From Chara braunii (taxonomy: Eukaryota > Streptophyta > Charophyceae > Charales > Characeae): DNA of 48,791 nt. The DNA lies in assembly GCA_003427395.1 (NCBI GenBank), contig BFEA01000589.1:795904-844694 (forward strand). Direction: 5' to 3'. Numbering within the stretch: position 1 is the first letter of the stretch; every line of letters starts with the position of its first letter. Positions 1 to 9,787 of this stretch are shown one piece after another. The translations under genes and the position numbers were made by a program. The notes under the pieces were generated by a model. The model did no database searches and was not told the origin of the DNA. It was given only the letters and a program-made list of their open reading frames with translations.

Positions 1-84
<84 letters not shown>

Positions 85-101
85 ATCACTGCCTTTTTTT
101 T
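1..101. repeat. (CT)n-(CA)n compound microsatellite
   Basis: An uninterrupted CT run is followed by a CA run to about position 80, then AAAGATCACTGCC and a T run. The junction after the CA run resembles the ends of the satellite units at 404-800, so this is probably the last part of another such unit. No coding potential. Confidence 0.9.
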
Positions 102-403
102 GGGGGGGGGGGGGGGGGGATAGCATGAAAACGGAGGGGGCCGGCGGGGAGCCGAATGTCATGGCGGACGAAGCGGAAAAGAAAACAAAAAAAAAAAAAA
201 AAAAAAAAAACCTATATTATGCAGCAAAATAAACTGAACAACTTTTGCGTCAGGGTCGCATTGAAATTCTTTACCAAATTTCAAGTAAAAATTTAAATAA
301 AAAAAATCATTTTATTTTTTTATGTTTTTTATTTCTTTATTTTTTTCTTTATTTTTTTTTGGCCCGGCCGGGCAAGTGGACCCAGGCCACTCTGGTGGCC
401 TAT
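102..403. other. low-complexity gap without a gene
   Basis: A G run (about 102-119), an A run (about 188-210) and T-rich sequence flank short unique sequence. No reading frame, RNA gene or recognised repeat was found. Confidence 0.6.
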
Positions 404-603
404 GTTTTTTTTTTTTTTTATTGATTGATTGATTGATTGATTGATTATCAGTGGAAGGGACGCCTCCCCCGCGCGAACACACACACACACACACACACAC
501 ATACACACACACACAAACGATCGTGACCCTTTTTTTTTTTTTTTTGATTGATTGATTGATTGATTATAAGTGGGGGGTCCCCTCCCCCCCGCGAACAGAC
601 ACA

Positions 604-637
<34 letters not shown>

Positions 638-770
638 AACGATCACCGTCTCTTTTTTTTTTTTGTAATTGATTGATTGATTGAGAAGAAGTGGGGGGGT
701 CGTCTCTCCCCCACGAACACACACACACACACATACACACATACTTTGACACACATACACACATACTTTG

Positions 771-800
<30 letters not shown>
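404..800. repeat. tandem compound satellite, about 120-bp unit
   Basis: Three successive units share one order of parts: a T run, a (GATT)n run, a short unique block of the form AAGTGG..TCCCC..GCGAAC, a (CA)n run, then a block beginning AAACGATC. Units start near 404, 530 and 653. The third is extended by CA-rich variants with ACTTTGACACACATACACAC repeated. Read on the minus strand each unit ends in poly(A), which suggests a retroposed unit later amplified in tandem. Reading frames here are only translated microsatellite. Confidence 0.75.
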
Positions 801-805
<5 letters not shown>

Positions 806-1124
806 TACATAAACAAAGACAAGTGTGACGATGTATATTTGAATGTTCTAGCGGTAGATTCATTAGACTTTGCTTTTTTTTTTCTCCTTTTTCCACAACA
901 GTTTTTTTTTTAATAAAAAAAAAAATGCTAACGTGAACCTCGAGACCCCCCCTACCATCCCTGAGGGTCAACCCCCCCTCCCCTCCCCCCCACACCAAGC
1001 CCTGGCACGTTCGGATGGAGACCGTCCATACGCTCATATGGTTGTCCGCCCGTCCATACACACGGGTCGTACGGAGACCCCCCGTATGACGTACGGGGGA
1101 CGACACTGGTGTTAGGTTTGTACG
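801..1124. other. spacer with CGTACGG-rich inverted motifs
   Basis: T- and A-rich stretches around 870-925 are followed by C-rich sequence. At 1010-1110 there are several CGTACGG/CCGTACG-like and GTCCATAC motifs, partly self-complementary. Similar CGTACGG-rich sequence lies near 40290-40450. No gene was seen. Confidence 0.4.
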
Positions 1125-2820
1125 CCCACCATTGTTCTCCTTCCTTTAGCACCCTAATTCGAAAGATTTCCTCTTCTTTAAACCACCTTCTCTCTTCTAG
1201 ATTCGTCTTGACTAGTCTATTTTTGCTCTTAATTTGAAAGAGATTCACCAACACCTCTCCATCCGGACGACCAGACACCAGCACATTTCCCACCCGGTCT
1301 ACACACTCTCTGATCCCTACCCAATCACTTTCATCCAATATTCGCCCTTTCTTCAGAATCCTTACCAGGCCAGTGACATCGAAAAAATTATTCTTTCAAG
1401 AGTTTCTCCAAAATTATGAAAATATCGTAGTCGCTCCCTCAACTGGGCTTCAGTGATCCAGTCTCTGGTGTCCCAATCCCAGATATCTCCCACTCTAAGG
1501 ACGCCCTGACTCACCCACCCCCTCGAGGGGGTTTCGGTGCAAAGAAAGATTGAGCCTTGGGAGTCAATGACCCACCGGTTCCCGAATAATGGTTATCTAT
1601 ACACCTCTTCCCACCGTCGCGGGGCCACCTTGTCTGAGAGCGGTAGCTTGCACCAAGTGTTGAGGAGTGTGGTCCAAAAGGGGTCATTTTTAATGTCTCT
1701 CCTTACCGCTCGTCTATCAGATTCTTGCTCCTCATTTGGTCTCATTGTCTTTCGTGGTATACTCCAATATTTGTCCTCTAGCCACCCGATTGGGTCTATG
1801 CTTTCAGGGTTGGGGGGGGGAAAGCCTTCTGATCTGCTGTAGGGTCAGTTGTCGCCAGGGGATATCCGTATCGAACAAGAGGTTTTTTGCCCATTTTAGG
1901 GTCAGGGCCATAATCTGTGTGGTGGGATCGAAGATCCCCAACCTCCTTTGGATTTCGGTTGGATAATTGCGTGCCAAGCGACTCTACTAATCACGCTTTT
2001 ACATCCGTGGTTTCCTCTTCAGGGAAAGGCCACTACCTGTCTCTGGAGGGGGGGCAATGCTGTCTTGTTGAGAGACCATATGGCTGTCTTATAGCATACA
2101 GATGCCAACACAAAGTTGTTGATGACAAGGGCCCTTCCCATTAATGATGTGTGTTGATCCTTCCACCGTCACAGTGTCAGTTTTTCCAAGACTGGTTGTG
2201 TTAACCAGTCATCACTGGTTGGTGGACGACCCTCAACGGTCTGTATCCCCAAGATTCTGATAGGTGAGTTGGTTGGTACCCATCTTACCCTCGGGGACTC
2301 TGGTGGCCTACAGCCTTGGTAGAGGATCCACCACCCTTCAGTCTTGCTCCCCAGTTCACTCTCATATCTGACACGGTGCAAAAGCGATTCATTAACATTT
2401 TTAATTCTCTCATTATTTCAAGCGAGGCGTCTGCCATAATGGTGAGATCATCTGCAAACAAGGAGTAAATTGGGACTGCCTCTTCCAAGATAGAGGTTAC
2501 CCATATTCTTTGAATTTTCTTATGTGTTCTCAGATTTGTTGTCAGCGCCTCCATGATTATAACAAATAGAAACGGGACGATCGGGTCCCCTTGGCGTACC
2601 GCGTTTTCTAAGCAGATGGGGGGGGGCAGCCTGCCATTTACCTGCACCCTCGTTGTGGCACTATGATGCAGGATCTCCACCCACCTCCTGAAGCAAGAGC
2701 CAAAGTTGAGTTTCTCTAGACATTTGTCAAGGAAGAACCAGTCAACGTGGTCATAACAAGAACGAAAACTAGTCTGTGCAAAAACTCCTATCATACCATC
2801 GTATCCCAGTCAGGAAATTC
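1125..2820 (-). mobile_element. LINE (non-LTR retrotransposon) remnant, RT to 3' end
   Basis: The minus strand encodes the palm of a LINE reverse transcriptase between about 2794 and 2285. A YDHVDWFFLDKCL segment corresponds to the catalytic A box, AVRQGDPIVPFLFVII is the conserved RQGDP block, and YSLFADDLTIMAD is the FADD catalytic box. Downstream, homology to the ORF2 C-terminal part continues in broken frames to about 1125, for example GRPPTSDDWL, which is also found as GRPATNDDWL in the LINE remnant at 36722-37690. The endonuclease domain, the 5' end and a clear poly(A) tail are absent. Frameshifts and stops make it inactive. It belongs to a different family from the LINE at 18837-24919. 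Confidence 0.85.
2285..2794 (-). pseudogene. LINE reverse transcriptase palm fragment
   Basis: About 169 codons remain open and cover the RT fingers/palm from the A-box region through FADD. The FADD aspartates are intact. The frame breaks soon after the thumb start (DMRVNWG), where the sequence shifts frame. It is the best preserved piece of the 1125-2820 LINE remnant and would have catalysed target-primed reverse transcription. As it stands it lacks both ends and cannot be functional. Confidence 0.85.
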
Positions 2821-3237
2821 GAGTGACAGTTTGAGCTGATGCCAGTTTCACAACACTTTGTCGTGGCAGTTGTGTCGTTTTGTGTCAAGCAGTTGCATCG
2901 TTTTCTGAAAGAAACAGTTCCAAACTTCCAAAGTGTGAACAGTTCGCAGCCTGTAGTGGGCTGCGTTTACCACCCTCGACTTTTGTCGTTTTGTGTCAAG
3001 CGGCATGGTGGTCGTTGGGGGGGTGCTGGTAGTCTAGGCGCGTGATGATCTTTGGGAAGGTGGCAGGACTAAGAAAGAGGGGTTGGAGTGGTAAGGAATC
3101 CGTCGGCGACCTGAATTTATGGACAACGCCCGGAATTTTGAGGGCAGGCCACTGGAGACCGGTTGCTCATGTGGATGGGTTTTGAAGGGGTTCAAGGGTT
3201 GTTGTTGTTTTTTTGCTTTGGATTGGCTGATTCTGTT
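2821..3237. other. spacer with short direct repeat
   Basis: The 17-base word GTCGTTTTGTGTCAAGC occurs near 2873 and again near 2987. No supported gene or RNA. Confidence 0.4.
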
Positions 3238-3412
3238 TAATTTTTTTTTATTTTTTTTAAGGCGACGACCTTGAGATAGGATCATCAAACTGACCGGCCC
3301 AAGGTAATTCAAGATTGTTTTATTTAAGTCATTTGACTTCCGTGGAGTTTGAACTGAGGTTTGTATTTCAACAGTTCAGGGGTGTACCAACTGAGCTCCC
3401 CATTGGCCTCAT
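3238..3412 (-). repeat. tRNA-derived SINE-like element
   Basis: On the minus strand an RNA polymerase III A-box match, GAGCTCAGTTGG (3399-3388), is followed 32 bases later by a B-box-like AGTTCAAACTCC (3355-3344). A tRNA-unrelated body and an A-rich tail (T-rich at 3240-3262 on the plus strand) come next. This order is that of a tRNA-derived SINE. A related fragment lies at 16461-16490. Target-site duplications could not be defined with confidence. Confidence 0.6.
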
Positions 3413-3477
3413 GTACCTTCCTGGGCAAGCTTGGCACCCACCACCTAGAGATAGGTCATTGGTCCCCCCGAGTGGCA

Positions 3478-3695
3478 TTGAGCAGAGACTGCTGATGTTC
3501 ATAGGGAGAGGGGACCGGAAGGGAGGCACAGCAACTGGCCCATCGAAGAAGCTCGGTCCTGATGCTACAGGCAGACCACTGGCCGGTATCGCCCAGCTGC
3601 TGTAGCAGGTATCGCACCTACTGTGGGTGCAGCTCCCGCATGTTCCCTCGTTGGAGGCTTGAGCACGGATGTGGCTGCTACGATAATACTATAAT
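3478..3695 (+). repeat. dispersed repeat R1, uninterrupted copy
   Basis: From GAGCAGAGACTGCTGATG to GATGTGGCTGCTACG this segment closely matches 47881-48170. Shared blocks include CTGGCCCATCGAAGAAGC, GGTCCTGATGCTAC and CATGTTCCCTCGTTGGAGG. The distal copy carries an extra foldback insertion that this copy lacks. I do not recognise the family. It has no long reading frame, and the internal GGTAGCAGG/CCTGCTG pairing suggests RNA structure. Confidence 0.75.
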
Positions 3696-4070
3696 GATAA
3701 TGAAAAAGGCCTGAAAGACTGTCCTGTCCAGGTTCAACAGGTAATTGGGCTTAAATGAATTAGCGTTTAAGAAAAAAAAAAAAAAAAGGAAAAAAAAGCG
3801 TCTGGCTCATCCCATATGGCTGCAGCATAAGATGTGAGGGAAACTGGGGCCCATTCCCAGCTTCATATAAGTGATGACCTCCTTCCTTTATTTTATATAT
3901 ATAGTTGAGTTACTATTATGGCCGTATTTGGTGCAAATTTTGCATCTAAAATAACTGACGGCATACTCACACGGGGGGACCTGATAACCCGAACAATCCC
4001 ATTTTCTTAGGTAGTATTGTAGTCTCATGGGGTCCTTGTCAGCCGCCTGAGGGGCCACGAGAGGACCCAA
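3696..4070. other. gap without a recognised gene
   Basis: A-rich tract at 3772-3797 and otherwise unique sequence. Nothing supported. Confidence 0.4.
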
Positions 4071-4100
4071 TTTGAGACCACCTCCAGAGGTGGTCTCAAA
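4071..4100. repeat. perfect 14-bp inverted repeat
   Basis: TTTGAGACCACCTC (4071-4084) and its exact reverse complement (4087-4100) are separated by two bases. The outer flanks GGACCCAA and TGTCC extend the pairing imperfectly. Confidence 0.85.
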
Positions 4101-4545
4101 TGTCCTTTCTATCTTTCTATCTTTGTTCCCTTCTTTTTCTCTCAACTTCACCTTTCACTAGTATCTACCACTCCTCCTAAGCCTATACAGGGGATCCCTG
4201 CAAACATAGCTACCTCTTACCAATAAGGGGATGCATGCTGCCCCCCACCCTAATCCGCGGTGGGGCTGGCCGCGAGGGGGAGGCGGCCAATGCAAAGACC
4301 AAGCATTTTGCCAGTAGTTGCGCCTCCCATCTACTTCCCCCACCGGCCATCACGTAGCAGCAGTGGCTATAGCCAACACTCCCCCACACACCACACACAA
4401 CCCACTTTTCCATGAGGGAATTGAAAAGATCCATCTATGAAGAAAGAAACAACAGCCCCAAAACAAGTGGAAGGCTGGTTGGCGATATTAGCCCTTCTTT
4501 TTTTGTTTTTGTTTTTAACTCAAAGACTCCCTCCAAGTGCTAGTG
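4101..4545. other. gap without a recognised gene
   Basis: Short overlapping frames on both strands show no family similarity. Nothing else was seen. Confidence 0.35.
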
Positions 4546-4622
4546 GTGCTAGCACCTGGGGAGAGGCACCATCTATTGGTGGGCAGCATCACCTGCTGAA
4601 AATCGGGTCCAGCGTCCCTTGT
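4546..4622 (-). repeat. dispersed repeat R2
   Basis: The segment containing CCATCTATTGGTGGG and CGGGTCCAGCGTCCC recurs at 17996-18056, with a partial second copy at 18096-18124 and a related GGGTCCAGC block near 5080. Next to both main copies is a T-rich tract on the plus strand, so read on the minus strand the repeat ends in poly(A). That is consistent with a small retroposon. Confidence 0.65.
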
Positions 4623-5364
4623 ACAGAATGATTCGGAAAACAGTCAGAAAAGTTAGGAGAAAAATCAGTAAAGTATCTGGAAAAAACCTGCCAGCATTGA
4701 TCACTCTGGGTTCAGAGGATTAATTGAGCAGTTTATTGAAGAGCACTGCTGATGTCAAACTTCTCCCCTCCAGCTGCACCCGTCCACCCTGTCTAGCCTT
4801 CCTTTCTATGAAAAGCATCTATCAAAAGAAGCAATAAGAGCTTGATTCTGCACATAATGGGGTTAATCCTTCCTCACTGGGGAAGCAATCAATGCCTTGT
4901 GATCACAGGGAAGCTGTCTCCAGGGGAGCAGTGGCTGAGGCTCTTCCAGCCCTAATGGGACAAAGAGTGCGTATAAGTGTTGTAATCAATTCATAATTGG
5001 AGCCTTGGGCACAGGGTCCTTTTTCAGTGAAAAAAAGAGAAAAAAGAAGCAATCTCCCACGGGCCACAGCTGAAAACCGGGTCCAGCTGCCCATACATGG
5101 GCCGCGGGCCTTCACCGTTAACGCGCCGCAGTTTTCGGGGTTCGGGGAAGGCCCCGCAGTGCAATGGAGGAGGACATGCGTGGGCCCACAGAAACGGGGC
5201 AAATGGACTGTAAGATGTCATGGTGCTGTGCTATGTGGAAACAGGCTGAAGGCGACCAGGGGGACAAGAGAAAAGAAAGGAAATCGTTGTTTTTCTTTCT
5301 TTTTCTTTTTTTTTGGAAGAAAACTCATTTTTTAATGAGTGTACGCCAGCCCTTCCGATTTCAG
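4623..5364. other. gap, no supported gene
   Basis: Contains an R2-like block near 5073-5140 with GGGCCGCGGGCCTTC, and a similar GGCCGCGGGCCTTCCC occurs near 48590. Short open frames on both strands overlap one another and resemble no known protein. Confidence 0.35.
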
Positions 5365-5535
5365 GGATTCCATGTAGCGTTAACACTTCTTAGAATGTAT
5401 CTGGCTGCACTTGTGGGCACACTGGACGAATCTGAGGGCAATACGTTCCCCTTTGTTTTTTTTTGTTTTCGTTTTTTTCTGAAGCAGTATCTCGGTTGTT
5501 TGTGCTTTTGCTCCCCGGGACCTTTTTTTACTTGC
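5365..5535 (+). repeat. dispersed repeat R3, divergent copy
   Basis: GAATGTATCTGGCTGCACTT, ATCTGAGGGCAAT, a T-rich tract and GAAGCAGTATCTCGG-TGTTTGTGCTT occur in the same order as in the two tandem copies at 9655-10085. The T-rich block lies inside the unit, so this is not a simple 3' poly(A) tail. Confidence 0.7.
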
Positions 5536-5772
5536 ACCGTTTAGTTGAGGCAGCTCGACGGTGCTACAGCTAAAAAAATTCATTCTAATTCAATTTCAAA
5601 TGAGAAATGCATTTATAAATGGCACGAATACAATTGTTCTGGTTTTTCTTTTCTTACAATTGGAGTGGCATACGGGCACTTCCACAGCAGAAAATGAACA
5701 GTTTCCATAATCCCGTCCCGGTACAAAAATGGCAAATGGAAGGAGGCTCGCCTTTTGGGGGAACAACAAGGT

Positions 5773-5816
5773 CGTTGAGCTAGCTGTCTCGAAAAAAGGA
5801 GACACCTAGCTCAACG
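5773..5816. repeat. 18-bp inverted repeat with 8-base loop
   Basis: CGTTGAGCTAGCTGTCTC (5773-5790) and GAGACACCTAGCTCAACG (5799-5816) pair at 17 of 18 positions around GAAAAAAG. It may be a remnant hairpin element. There is no evidence that it is a terminator. Confidence 0.8.
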
Positions 5817-6445
5817 GAAAGTGGCGAGGGTAGGGGGAGAAGTGATCGAGAGAAAGGATTTACGTCTGCTTTTTGTTCATGGAATTCGAGCGTGTGGACC
5901 CTTCTCCTTTCGACATCCTTTCTCTCCCTTTCTGCACGTGTTTGCTGATTAAGGCGCCACAAGGAGAGCGGCTGGAGATGACGGCATAGGATGCATGGTC
6001 TCCTCTGTCTACTTTCATCTGCCCTGCGAAGTGGTGGACTCAAGTCTCTGCGGTAAGCTTGAACTCCCTGGAGTAGCTCGTTGGCAGGCTCAACGAGATG
6101 TTGCCCCACCATCCCGATGTTGGAGAAGTTTAGGGGGATGGCCGATTGGTACCTTCGTTTGCCTCTGTTGGTGTTATGGCAGGCCCTTGAGGTCGGTAGG
6201 GCAGGTAAATGGAGGGAGTTTTGTTCTTCCCTCCCGAAGATGAAGGGGTTGGGTTTGAGTGAGGGTGGATGAAGGGGAGACAGAGGGTTTTTTCTTCTTA
6301 CATGATTTTTTACGAAGTCACACAGCTGCAAGAAAGGAAGGAGGGTAGCTTCCCCCAGCTCATAACCATGATTTCCTAATTCACGTGTACTAATGATTGA
6401 TTCTATAAGGGGGGATAATCAGAAGATCTCAGTTCACGATTTCTT
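5817..6445. other. gap, no supported gene
   Basis: A 183-codon minus-strand frame and overlapping plus-strand frames span this stretch, but none shows a recognisable domain and they contradict each other. Left unannotated. Confidence 0.35.
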
Positions 6446-6545
6446 GATTCGATGTCTTTCTATTGTTCATTGGGTGCTCTTCTGAATTGATTCGATTTCT
6501 TTTTATTGTTCATTGGGTGCTCCTCTGAATTTCTCAGTTTATGAT
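6446..6545. repeat. two-copy tandem repeat, ~50-bp unit
   Basis: The block TGATTCGAT-TCTTT-TATTGTTCATTGGGTGCTC-TCTGAATT occurs twice in succession with a few differences. Confidence 0.8.
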
Positions 6546-6619
6546 TTCCTGCTTCGTTTTCTTTTTGCTGATCAATTGGAATTTTCCTGATGATAGACAT
6601 GCTCGGTTTAGACTTCAAA

Positions 6620-6990
6620 CCTCGTATGGGAATTCCTATAAAAGCTTCCAAAAAAAAACTTCTGATTCTTGAATTTTTTTCCTATAAAAGCTTTTAAAAA
6701 TATTCTCGAAATAATTTCTTATAAAAGCTTCTAAGAAACTTCTGATTCTACAACTCGAAATATTTTCCGAATAAAAGTTTCAAAAAACTTCTGCTTCTCG
6801 AAATATTTTCCTACAAAAGCTTCTAAAAATATTTTCGAAATATTTTCCTATAAAAGCTTCTAAGAAATTTCTGAAAAGATTCTTCAAATAAATTCCTATA
6901 AAAGTTCTATAAACGAAATATTTTCCTATAAAAGCTTCTAAGAAATTTCTGAAAAGATTCTTCAAATAAATTCCTATAGAAGTTCTATAA
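6620..6990. repeat. AT-rich tandem repeat with TTCCTATAAAAGCTTC words
   Basis: TTCCTATAAAAGCTTC or close variants recur through the stretch. The last part is a near-exact direct repeat of about 75 bp (around 6840-6915 and 6918-6990) containing TAAGAAATTTCTGAAAAG and ATTCTTCAAATAAATTCC. The translated frames are only repeat. Confidence 0.8.
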
Positions 6991-7589
6991 ACTTAGATAA
7001 TTTTGATTTTGATCAAGGAAGGAGGGGGGGAATTAAAAAGGGGAGGATGGGAGGAGGAAAGGTGGCCTTCAATCAGAGGATGGATGTCGGGGAAGGTGAG
7101 TAGGTCAGGAGGACGAGGCTGGGATGACATGGGCCGGTGCTGGAGCTTGGCTCTGTGACCCACGGGGGAGCTTGAGGCCCATGGAATTATGCCGAGGGTG
7201 GAAGGCATAACCAGATCGTCCAACACAAGCGGCGCCAGGGTTCTGACCCTGTAACCTGTGTAGGGGTTTGTCGCTATGGGAATTGTCGAGGGAGGAAGGC
7301 ACTTCCTATCCGATAGAACTAGGTTGGTCGGTACTGGGGAAGGTTGCGGTGCCCTGTTACCCATGCAGAAGGGGGTATGAGACCAAGTGTGCTCTGGTTC
7401 GAGGACCGAAAGTCGAGACCGATGGCTCCTTTGTTGAGGGGGGGACTTTAGGATGGTTGGTATTTAGTTTTGACCTCCCCCCCCTTCTTTTTTTCTCTTT
7501 TTACAGATGGCTGCTCGGGGGTCTTAAGAATGCTTTTGGGCTCTCGGGATCCCTAGCAACTTTTCTCAGGTGGTTTTTGATGCTGTTAT
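6991..7589. other. gap, no supported gene
   Basis: Unique sequence with short frames on both strands. A pyrimidine tract followed by ACAG near 7480-7507 looks like a 3' splice site, but no exon homology follows, so no gene is called. Confidence 0.3.
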
Positions 7590-8345
7590 ACTCAGGGACC
7601 TGTGGCTGCTCGATGCCAGAACGACGCTGGCCGGAGCTGGGGTGTTACCCTGTGACCTGTGATGCAGGAGCATGAGGCGTGGTAGAGAAATCTGGGGATG
7701 CTTAGGGGTGGGCATCCTACGGAACAGCTAAGGGTTGCTGCTGGGACGACGCTGGTCGGAGCTGGGGTGAGTTGTGTCACCCTGTAACCTAGCAGGATGT
7801 GGGGTGTGAGACCTGGAAGAGCTCGGCAGGGAGTAGGACAGTGTTGAAAGGCCTCGGAAGGAGCGTTAGGGATTCCAAGGGTTTCTGAGCATTTCTAGGA
7901 CCCGNCAGGCCTTTTTNATGTTTTCAAATTNCGAATNNTTACGTAGTTAAATCCAATTCTCAAAAAAAGGGGGTAGTCTGTTCCGTCCTTAAAAAGTCTT
8001 CTGGATCCTGGGGTTTCCTGGCAATCTCTTCTAGGTAGNTTCAAGGCTGTAATACTCGGTGNCCTAAGGCTGTTCGACGCCAGAACGACGCTGGCCGGTG
8101 CTGNGGTGNTGCCCTGTAACCTGTTGATGCAGGGGCATGAGGCCTGGTAGAGAGATCTGGGGGTGCTTTGGGGGGGCATCCTACGGGACAACCAAGGGTT
8201 GCTGCTGAGACGANGCTGGCCGGAGCTGGGGTGAGTTGTGTTGCCCTGTAACCCAGCAGGATGGGGGGTGTGAGGCCTGGAAGCTCGGCAGGGAATACGA
8301 CAGTGTTGGAGATCCTTGGAAGGATCTGTTAGGGANTTTGNGGGA
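7590..8345. repeat. tandem duplication, 468-bp offset
   Basis: The segment from about 7590 to 7870 is repeated from about 8060 to 8345. Compare GCCAGAACGACGCTGGCCGG near 7614 and 8082, GGGTTGCTGCTG, and GGGGTGAGTTGTGT. Many short phrases such as GGCATGAGGC and CGGAGCTGGGGT also recur inside one unit, so each unit is itself internally duplicated. Several Ns mark low assembly quality. No protein family was recognised. Confidence 0.8.
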
Positions 8346-8618
8346 TNGGGGGCTTTTTTAGGACTTTTGCAGTCTATTCCCGTACCTTTTCTGAGTAACG
8401 GGAAGGTCAGGGATTGAGAGAGAAAGGTACCACGCATCCTGCTAGTGAAGGGGCTAGCTGGTAGGACAGAAATAGGGCATAGCAGCAGTAGAGATGGTGG
8501 CTTTGCTGCAGTAAGTCTTGCCGGAGTGGGGTGAGGAGGACTGTTGGTGGATTCCCGAGTCTTCTTCTGGTTTTTGTTTATCTCTGAATGTTCCTTACAA
8601 AAAAGCTCTGAAGTGCCC

Positions 8619-8656
8619 CTGTCTCTTATACACATCTAGATGTGTATAAGAGACAG
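8619..8656. other. Nextera mate-pair junction adapter (artifact)
   Basis: CTGTCTCTTATACACATCT is followed directly by its reverse complement AGATGTGTATAAGAGACAG. This is the transposase mosaic-end junction left by Nextera mate-pair circularisation, so it is not genomic. Sequence left and right of it need not be neighbours. Confidence 0.98.
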
Positions 8657-8805
8657 GTGCTGTGGTGCTGCCCTGTAACCTGTTGATGCAGGGGCATGAG
8701 GCCTGGTAGAGAGATCTGGGGGTGCTTTGGGGGGGCATCCTACGGGACAACCAAGGGTTGCTGCTGAGACGATGCTGGCCGGAGCTGGGGTGAGTTGTGT
8801 TGCCC
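8657..8805. repeat. adapter-flanked extra copy of 8098-8246 (artifact)
   Basis: The bases between two Nextera junctions repeat 8098-8246 exactly, apart from three positions that are N in the first copy (8104, 8109, 8214) and read T, C and T here. It is best read as a mate-pair read stitched into the contig, not a third biological repeat. Confidence 0.9.
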
Positions 8806-8843
8806 CTGTCTCTTATACACATCTAGATGTGTATAAGAGACAG
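8806..8843. other. Nextera mate-pair junction adapter (artifact)
   Basis: A second full copy of the 38-base mosaic-end junction, identical to 8619-8656. Confidence 0.98.
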
Positions 8844-9505
8844 GTATATGTACCGTCAGATCACCCTCACAAAACACATTTTATATCAAACCTCAACTTT
8901 GTCACCCCGCCTGCAAATTTTCTTATTATAAAGGGGGATTGGAACATAGTCCCTAACCTAGACATTGACTCTACTACCCCACTCTCGCGTCCTAGTGAGT
9001 CTGGTGCCCTCAATGACCTCATGATGAACATGGGTCTCTTTGATCCTTACCGCTCTCTGCATCCAGATTCTCGCCAGTATACGTGGATATCCTCTTCCTT
9101 AACATACTCCAATATCCACACTAGGAGGAGACTTGATCTCCTATTGACTAACGATGTTGTGTTGCAACTGGTACACTAAGCAGAAATCATCACTGTCTTT
9201 TTTTCCGATCATAAAATGGTATATCTAGAAATCAACTAGGGGTTGCANACCACGAACTTCAAGGGGNGAGGCCTATTTTGACTGAATNTCCATGTATTGG
9301 AGGACCCTGGCTATAAAGTGGGTCTGGAAATCATATGACGAATGATAATTCAATACAACCCTATTTGAAAATGAAGGAGACTGGCTCGATAAGGGTCTTA
9401 CCCTTATATCTAACCAAGTCATTTTGATATCCAAAGTAAAGGCGGTCAATAGGAAATACCAAGAACTTCAAGAGGCTGTCGAATTTGTTCTGACAGCCAT
9501 CGAAT
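8844..9505 (+). pseudogene. LINE ORF2 fragment: AP-like endonuclease
   Basis: The plus strand encodes the C-terminal half of an apurinic-like endonuclease of a LINE. LIIKGDWNIVPN holds the GDWN motif, RRRLDLLLTND matches the R-hD-h motif before the last block, and after a stop FFSDHKMVYLEIN is the SDH motif. Further downstream, in another frame, NEGDWLDKGL and VKAVNRKYQELQEAVEF resemble the linker before the RT domain. The left end is cut by the Nextera junction at 8843 and the right end runs into a hairpin-element arm. Stops and three Ns (about 9247-9288) show decay. It was part of an L1-type element, from a family different from that at 18837-24919. Confidence 0.8.
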
Positions 9506-9506
9506 T

Positions 9507-9541
9507 TTTTCGCCTTTCGACTGTGGTGCTGCGAGGCCCAC
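9507..9541. repeat. solo arm of a hairpin element
   Basis: TTTCGACTGTGGTGCTGCGA followed by GGCCC matches the right arm of the hairpin element at 45758-45922 (TTTCGACAGTGCTGTGGCGA, then GGCCC). No partner arm lies nearby, so this is a truncated copy. Confidence 0.6.
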
Positions 9542-9654
9542 ACAGTGTCGAAAACCCAAGGTTGACCTCCTGTAGCTGAACGGAGCTAGTGGGACAAGGT
9601 CCCTGTGAGAGACGGGGAGGATTCAATGCTTGCCAACAGTTTCATTTCCAGGGC

Positions 9655-9756
9655 TTCACTGTGATGTAGTACTTTCCAGAATGTATCTGGCTGCACTTTG
9701 GTGCAGCAGAGGATGTATCTGAGGGCAATCACTTTCCGAGCTTGGTATCTCTTTCC

Positions 9757-9787
<31 letters not shown>

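Noticed and set aside
404-800. CRISPR-like array
   Set aside because: The regular repetition comes from simple-sequence tracts. There are no unique spacers between conserved repeats and the genome is eukaryotic.
5780-6331. 183-codon minus-strand frame
   Set aside because: No domain, no supporting signals, and competing frames on the other strand.
8657-8805. Third biological copy of the 468-bp repeat
   Set aside because: It is bounded exactly by Nextera junctions and is identical to 8098-8246, so it is a stitched read.
7895-8822. Open frames containing MCIRDR or VSYTHLDVYKRQ peptides
   Set aside because: These residues are translated Nextera mosaic-end sequence. The frames cross the adapter junctions and Ns and do not encode real proteins.
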